Positions 6,899-8,626 of a stretch of DNA of 8,626 nt are shown piece by piece. A program made the position numbers and the translations under genes. This DNA comes from Thermoplasmatota archaeon (lineage in GTDB: Archaea > Thermoplasmatota > E2 > DHVEG-1): contig JAHJFH010000181.1 in NCBI GenBank assembly GCA_018824925.1, positions 1-8,626 of the forward strand. Direction: 5' to 3'. The stretch's first letter is position 1. The number at the start of each line of letters is the position of its first letter. Under the pieces are notes generated by a model. The model was not told where the DNA came from, did not search any database, and was given only the letters and a program-made list of their open reading frames with translations.

Positions 6899-8068
6899 AT
6901 GAATCAAAAACCAACATTAAAAGGAGCTGAAGTTTTGTTGATAACAATACTTATGGTACTCTCCACCATGGTTGTTTCAGCAAGTACAACCATACAACAA
7001 GAAAAAAACCAAGCAACGGCTTTCGATATTTTTCAGGAGGGTTTCGAAGGTGTCGGGGTCCCAACAGGATGGCTTAACGTTGATAGCGACGGAGATAGTT
7101 ACGAATGGGAATGCGACTGGACATATACCCCGAATAGCGGATTAGAATGCGCAGCAAGTGCCTCATACATTAACGATATCGGACCGCTTACCCCGGATAA
7201 CTGGCTTATCACACCACCAATGACCACATCAGCAACCTCCACACTCACCTATTGGGTTGCAGCACAAGATCCTTCATGGCCCGCTGATCACCTAGAAGTA
7301 TGGATATCAACAACGGGTACAACAGTACCTGGAGATTTCACCGATCAAGTTGATGATTACATCGAAAGTGATGATATATGGAAACTACGAACCGTTGATC
7401 TTTCAAATTATGATGGTCAAGCAGTCCATATAGCTTTCCGCCATTGCGAAAGCACTAATTGGTACTGGATTAAAATTGATGATATTGAGGTCACCGATGT
7501 TACACTACCAGATGACATAACCCCACCAGAAACAACCTGTGAACTAATTGGTGAAATGTCTGGAGACGATTACATCGGAGACGTAACAGTAACTCTCATT
7601 GCAACCGATGGGGAATCAGGAGTTAATTACACCATGTATGATCTTGATGGTACGGGATTCGTAGAATATAATGCTCCATTTATCGTCTCAGACATTGGTG
7701 ATCATGCCATTGAATTTTATTCCGTCGACAATGCAGGTAATATCGAGGATACACAATCTTGTACCTTTTCGATCATCTGTCCATTAAGCATTGAAATCAC
7801 TGGCGGAATGGGAGTAACCATTACCATCATGAATAGTGCATCGACAGATATGATAGATGTTGATTGGTCTATTACAGTAGACGGAATATTTGTAATATTT
7901 GGAAAGGAAGCAACTGGAACAATTGCTGCAATACCAGCAGGTGGAACTACTGTGGTTAAAAGTGGGTTTGTTTTGGGTATTGGTCCAGTGACTATTGAAG
8001 CAACTGCCGGTTGTGCAGAAGCAACGAGTAGTGGATTATTACTACTGTTCTTCTTTTTGGGTCTTTAA
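6899..8068 (+). CDS. Secreted choice-of-anchor-J domain protein with Ig-like modules
   Basis: This 389-residue exported, acidic protein probably sits on or outside the cell surface. Residues 1-28 are a signal peptide (hydrophobic core about 11-27, then SAS). Residues 44-200 form a choice-of-anchor-J (MAM-like jelly-roll) domain: FQEGFEG, GVPTGWLNVDSDGDSYEW with a possible Ca-binding DxDGD, DNWLITPP, WKLRTVDLSNYDGQAVHIAFRH split around 161-182, and closing WYWIKIDDIEV. Residues 208-290 are an OmpL47/Ig-like module ending in YSVDNAGNIED. Residues 293-389 are another beta domain ending in a hydrophobic SGLLLLFFFLGL. Seven cysteines follow the signal peptide (72, 84, 183, 214, 288, 294, 372), compatible with disulfides. 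The start is backed by GAGGGGG 5 nt upstream. No enzyme motif is visible; adhesion or glycan binding is a guess. It has no obvious tie to the neighbouring fatty-acid genes. Confidence 0.85.
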   Translation: MNQKPTLKGAEVLLITILMVLSTMVVSASTTIQQEKNQATAFDIFQEGFEGVGVPTGWLNVDSDGDSYEWECDWTYTPNSGLECAASASYINDIGPLTPDNWLITPPMTTSATSTLTYWVAAQDPSWPADHLEVWISTTGTTVPGDFTDQVDDYIESDDIWKLRTVDLSNYDGQAVHIAFRHCESTNWYWIKIDDIEVTDVTLPDDITPPETTCELIGEMSGDDYIGDVTVTLIATDGESGVNYTMYDLDGTGFVEYNAPFIVSDIGDHAIEFYSVDNAGNIEDTQSCTFSIICPLSIEITGGMGVTITIMNSASTDMIDVDWSITVDGIFVIFGKEATGTIAAIPAGGTTVVKSGFVLGIGPVTIEATAGCAEATSSGLLLLFFFLGL

Positions 8069-8093
8069 ACACCCAAAACCTTCTCTTTTTTTT
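8055..8093 (+). terminator. Intrinsic-terminator-like hairpin plus T-run overlapping the stop codon
   Basis: TTTTGGGT (8055-8062) and ACCCAAAA (8071-8078) form a perfect 8-bp stem with an 8-nt loop. It is followed by a pyrimidine-rich stretch ending in eight T residues (8086-8093). The stop codon TAA (8066-8068) lies in the loop, so the last codons of the surface-protein gene form the left arm. The leftward gene at the right edge ends at 8099, just beyond. Confidence 0.65.
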
Positions 8094-8098
8094 CCTTT

Positions 8099-8626
8099 TC
8101 ATTCAGGTAATTTCTCATTAGATCCACAGGCTATCAATATATCCTGTACACACTTTGCATATTTTTTAGGATCACAAGTTAATACATGATTAACATACGT
8201 TTGAAGAAAATCCCCTGACTCAATTTCCTCAGCAGTAAATTTCCATTTGAAATCCTTTGCCTTACTAAATTCTAGTGCAAAAGCATACGCAACTGATCGT
8301 CCTTTGTGGTTATCAGGATGTTGTTTCAAAATCGTAATGGCTTTTTCTTTTCCAAAGGTTAAATATGTCTTTACCAGAGTATCGATGAAATGGGCTAATG
8401 ATGGTAGCTTAGTATAATGTGGATATTTATCCAATATGGTCTGTCTTTCTTTATATTCATCAACAAATTTAAGGATGCTCGAAGGCGGTTCATCCAATTG
8501 ATAAAAAGAGGTTACCATATCTTCATCAGCAATAATTGATTTAAGGTAGGATTTGCCATGATCGATCCAATATTTTTCAAGTACTTTATTTGCGTTCACA
8601 TTTTCGAATATGACTGGTTCATTTAA
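8099..8626 (-). CDS. Hypothetical helical protein, N-terminus outside the window
   Basis: I do not recognise this protein. From a GTG at 8599 it would be 166 residues. However, the same frame stays open for nine more codons to the window edge (reading LNEPVIFEN), both other minus frames carry stops there, and no Shine-Dalgarno precedes the GTG. I therefore treat it as 5'-partial. The visible part is soluble, charged and mostly helical, with no signal peptide or membrane segment. It contains two late cysteines in ACGSNEKLPE and VLTCDPKKYAKCVQ-type context, too sparse for a clear metal site. Repeating short helices such as LAHFIDTLVKTYLTFG and YAKCVQDILIACG could fit a helical-repeat or scaffold protein, which is speculation. 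It converges on the surface-protein gene with a 30-bp gap holding the terminator T-run. Confidence 0.65.
   Translation of the reverse strand, partial: LNEPVIFENVNANKVLEKYWIDHGKSYLKSIIADEDMVTSFYQLDEPPSSILKFVDEYKERQTILDKYPHYTKLPSLAHFIDTLVKTYLTFGKEKAITILKQHPDNHKGRSVAYAFALEFSKAKDFKWKFTAEEIESGDFLQTYVNHVLTCDPKKYAKCVQDILIACGSNEKLPE

Noticed and set aside
7995..8189. 64-residue plus-strand open frame across the surface-protein terminator
   Set aside because: It overlaps the end of the surface-protein gene in another frame and spans the hairpin, the T-run and the antisense end of the right-edge gene.
1..8626. CRISPR array, tRNA/rRNA gene, insertion sequence or prophage
   Set aside because: No regularly spaced repeats, cloverleaf-type sequences, transposase motifs or terminal inverted repeats were seen. 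The intergenic spaces are short and AT-rich.

Overview
This AT-rich window most likely comes from an archaeon, plausibly a Thermoplasmatota-like lineage known from metagenomes. The clues are good GGAGG/GGTGA-type Shine-Dalgarno sites, several TTTAAATA/TTATAA boxes at archaeal promoter distances, sequon-rich exported proteins, and a secreted choice-of-anchor-J protein with a hydrophobic C-terminal tail. No rRNA, tRNA or taxonomic marker gene is present, so the assignment is an inference and a bacterium is not excluded.

Layout: (1) At the left edge is the first 18 codons of a leftward gene whose N-terminus resembles thiolase-family acetyl-CoA acetyltransferases. It diverges from a rightward acyl-CoA dehydrogenase (222-1430) across a 166-bp promoter region. 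(2) Three leftward genes follow, in transcription order: a fatty-acyl-CoA synthetase (6697-5051), a secreted, C-terminally membrane-anchored calcineurin-like phosphoesterase (4972-2687), and a butyryl-CoA-dehydrogenase-type acyl-CoA dehydrogenase (2610-1471). Gaps of 78 and 76 bp separate them. The second dehydrogenase converges on the first across 40 bp. (3) A 201-bp AT-rich divergent spacer separates the synthetase from a rightward secreted modular protein (6899-8068). That protein ends at an intrinsic-terminator-like hairpin overlapping its stop codon. (4) A leftward, mostly helical protein of unknown function runs off the right edge.

The core theme is beta-oxidation. The synthetase activates a free acid to acyl-CoA, two different dehydrogenases carry out the alpha,beta-oxidation, and the candidate thiolase would do the final cleavage. 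Hydratase, 3-hydroxyacyl-CoA dehydrogenase and electron-transfer flavoprotein genes are not seen here. The phosphoesterase and the choice-of-anchor-J protein are cell-surface proteins with no evident biochemical link to this pathway. I see no CRISPR array, insertion sequence, phage gene or clearly new multi-gene system. The most curious items are the surface phosphoesterase between fatty-acid genes, the divergent active-site region of the first dehydrogenase, the unusual C-terminus of the secreted protein, and the unidentified protein at the right edge.
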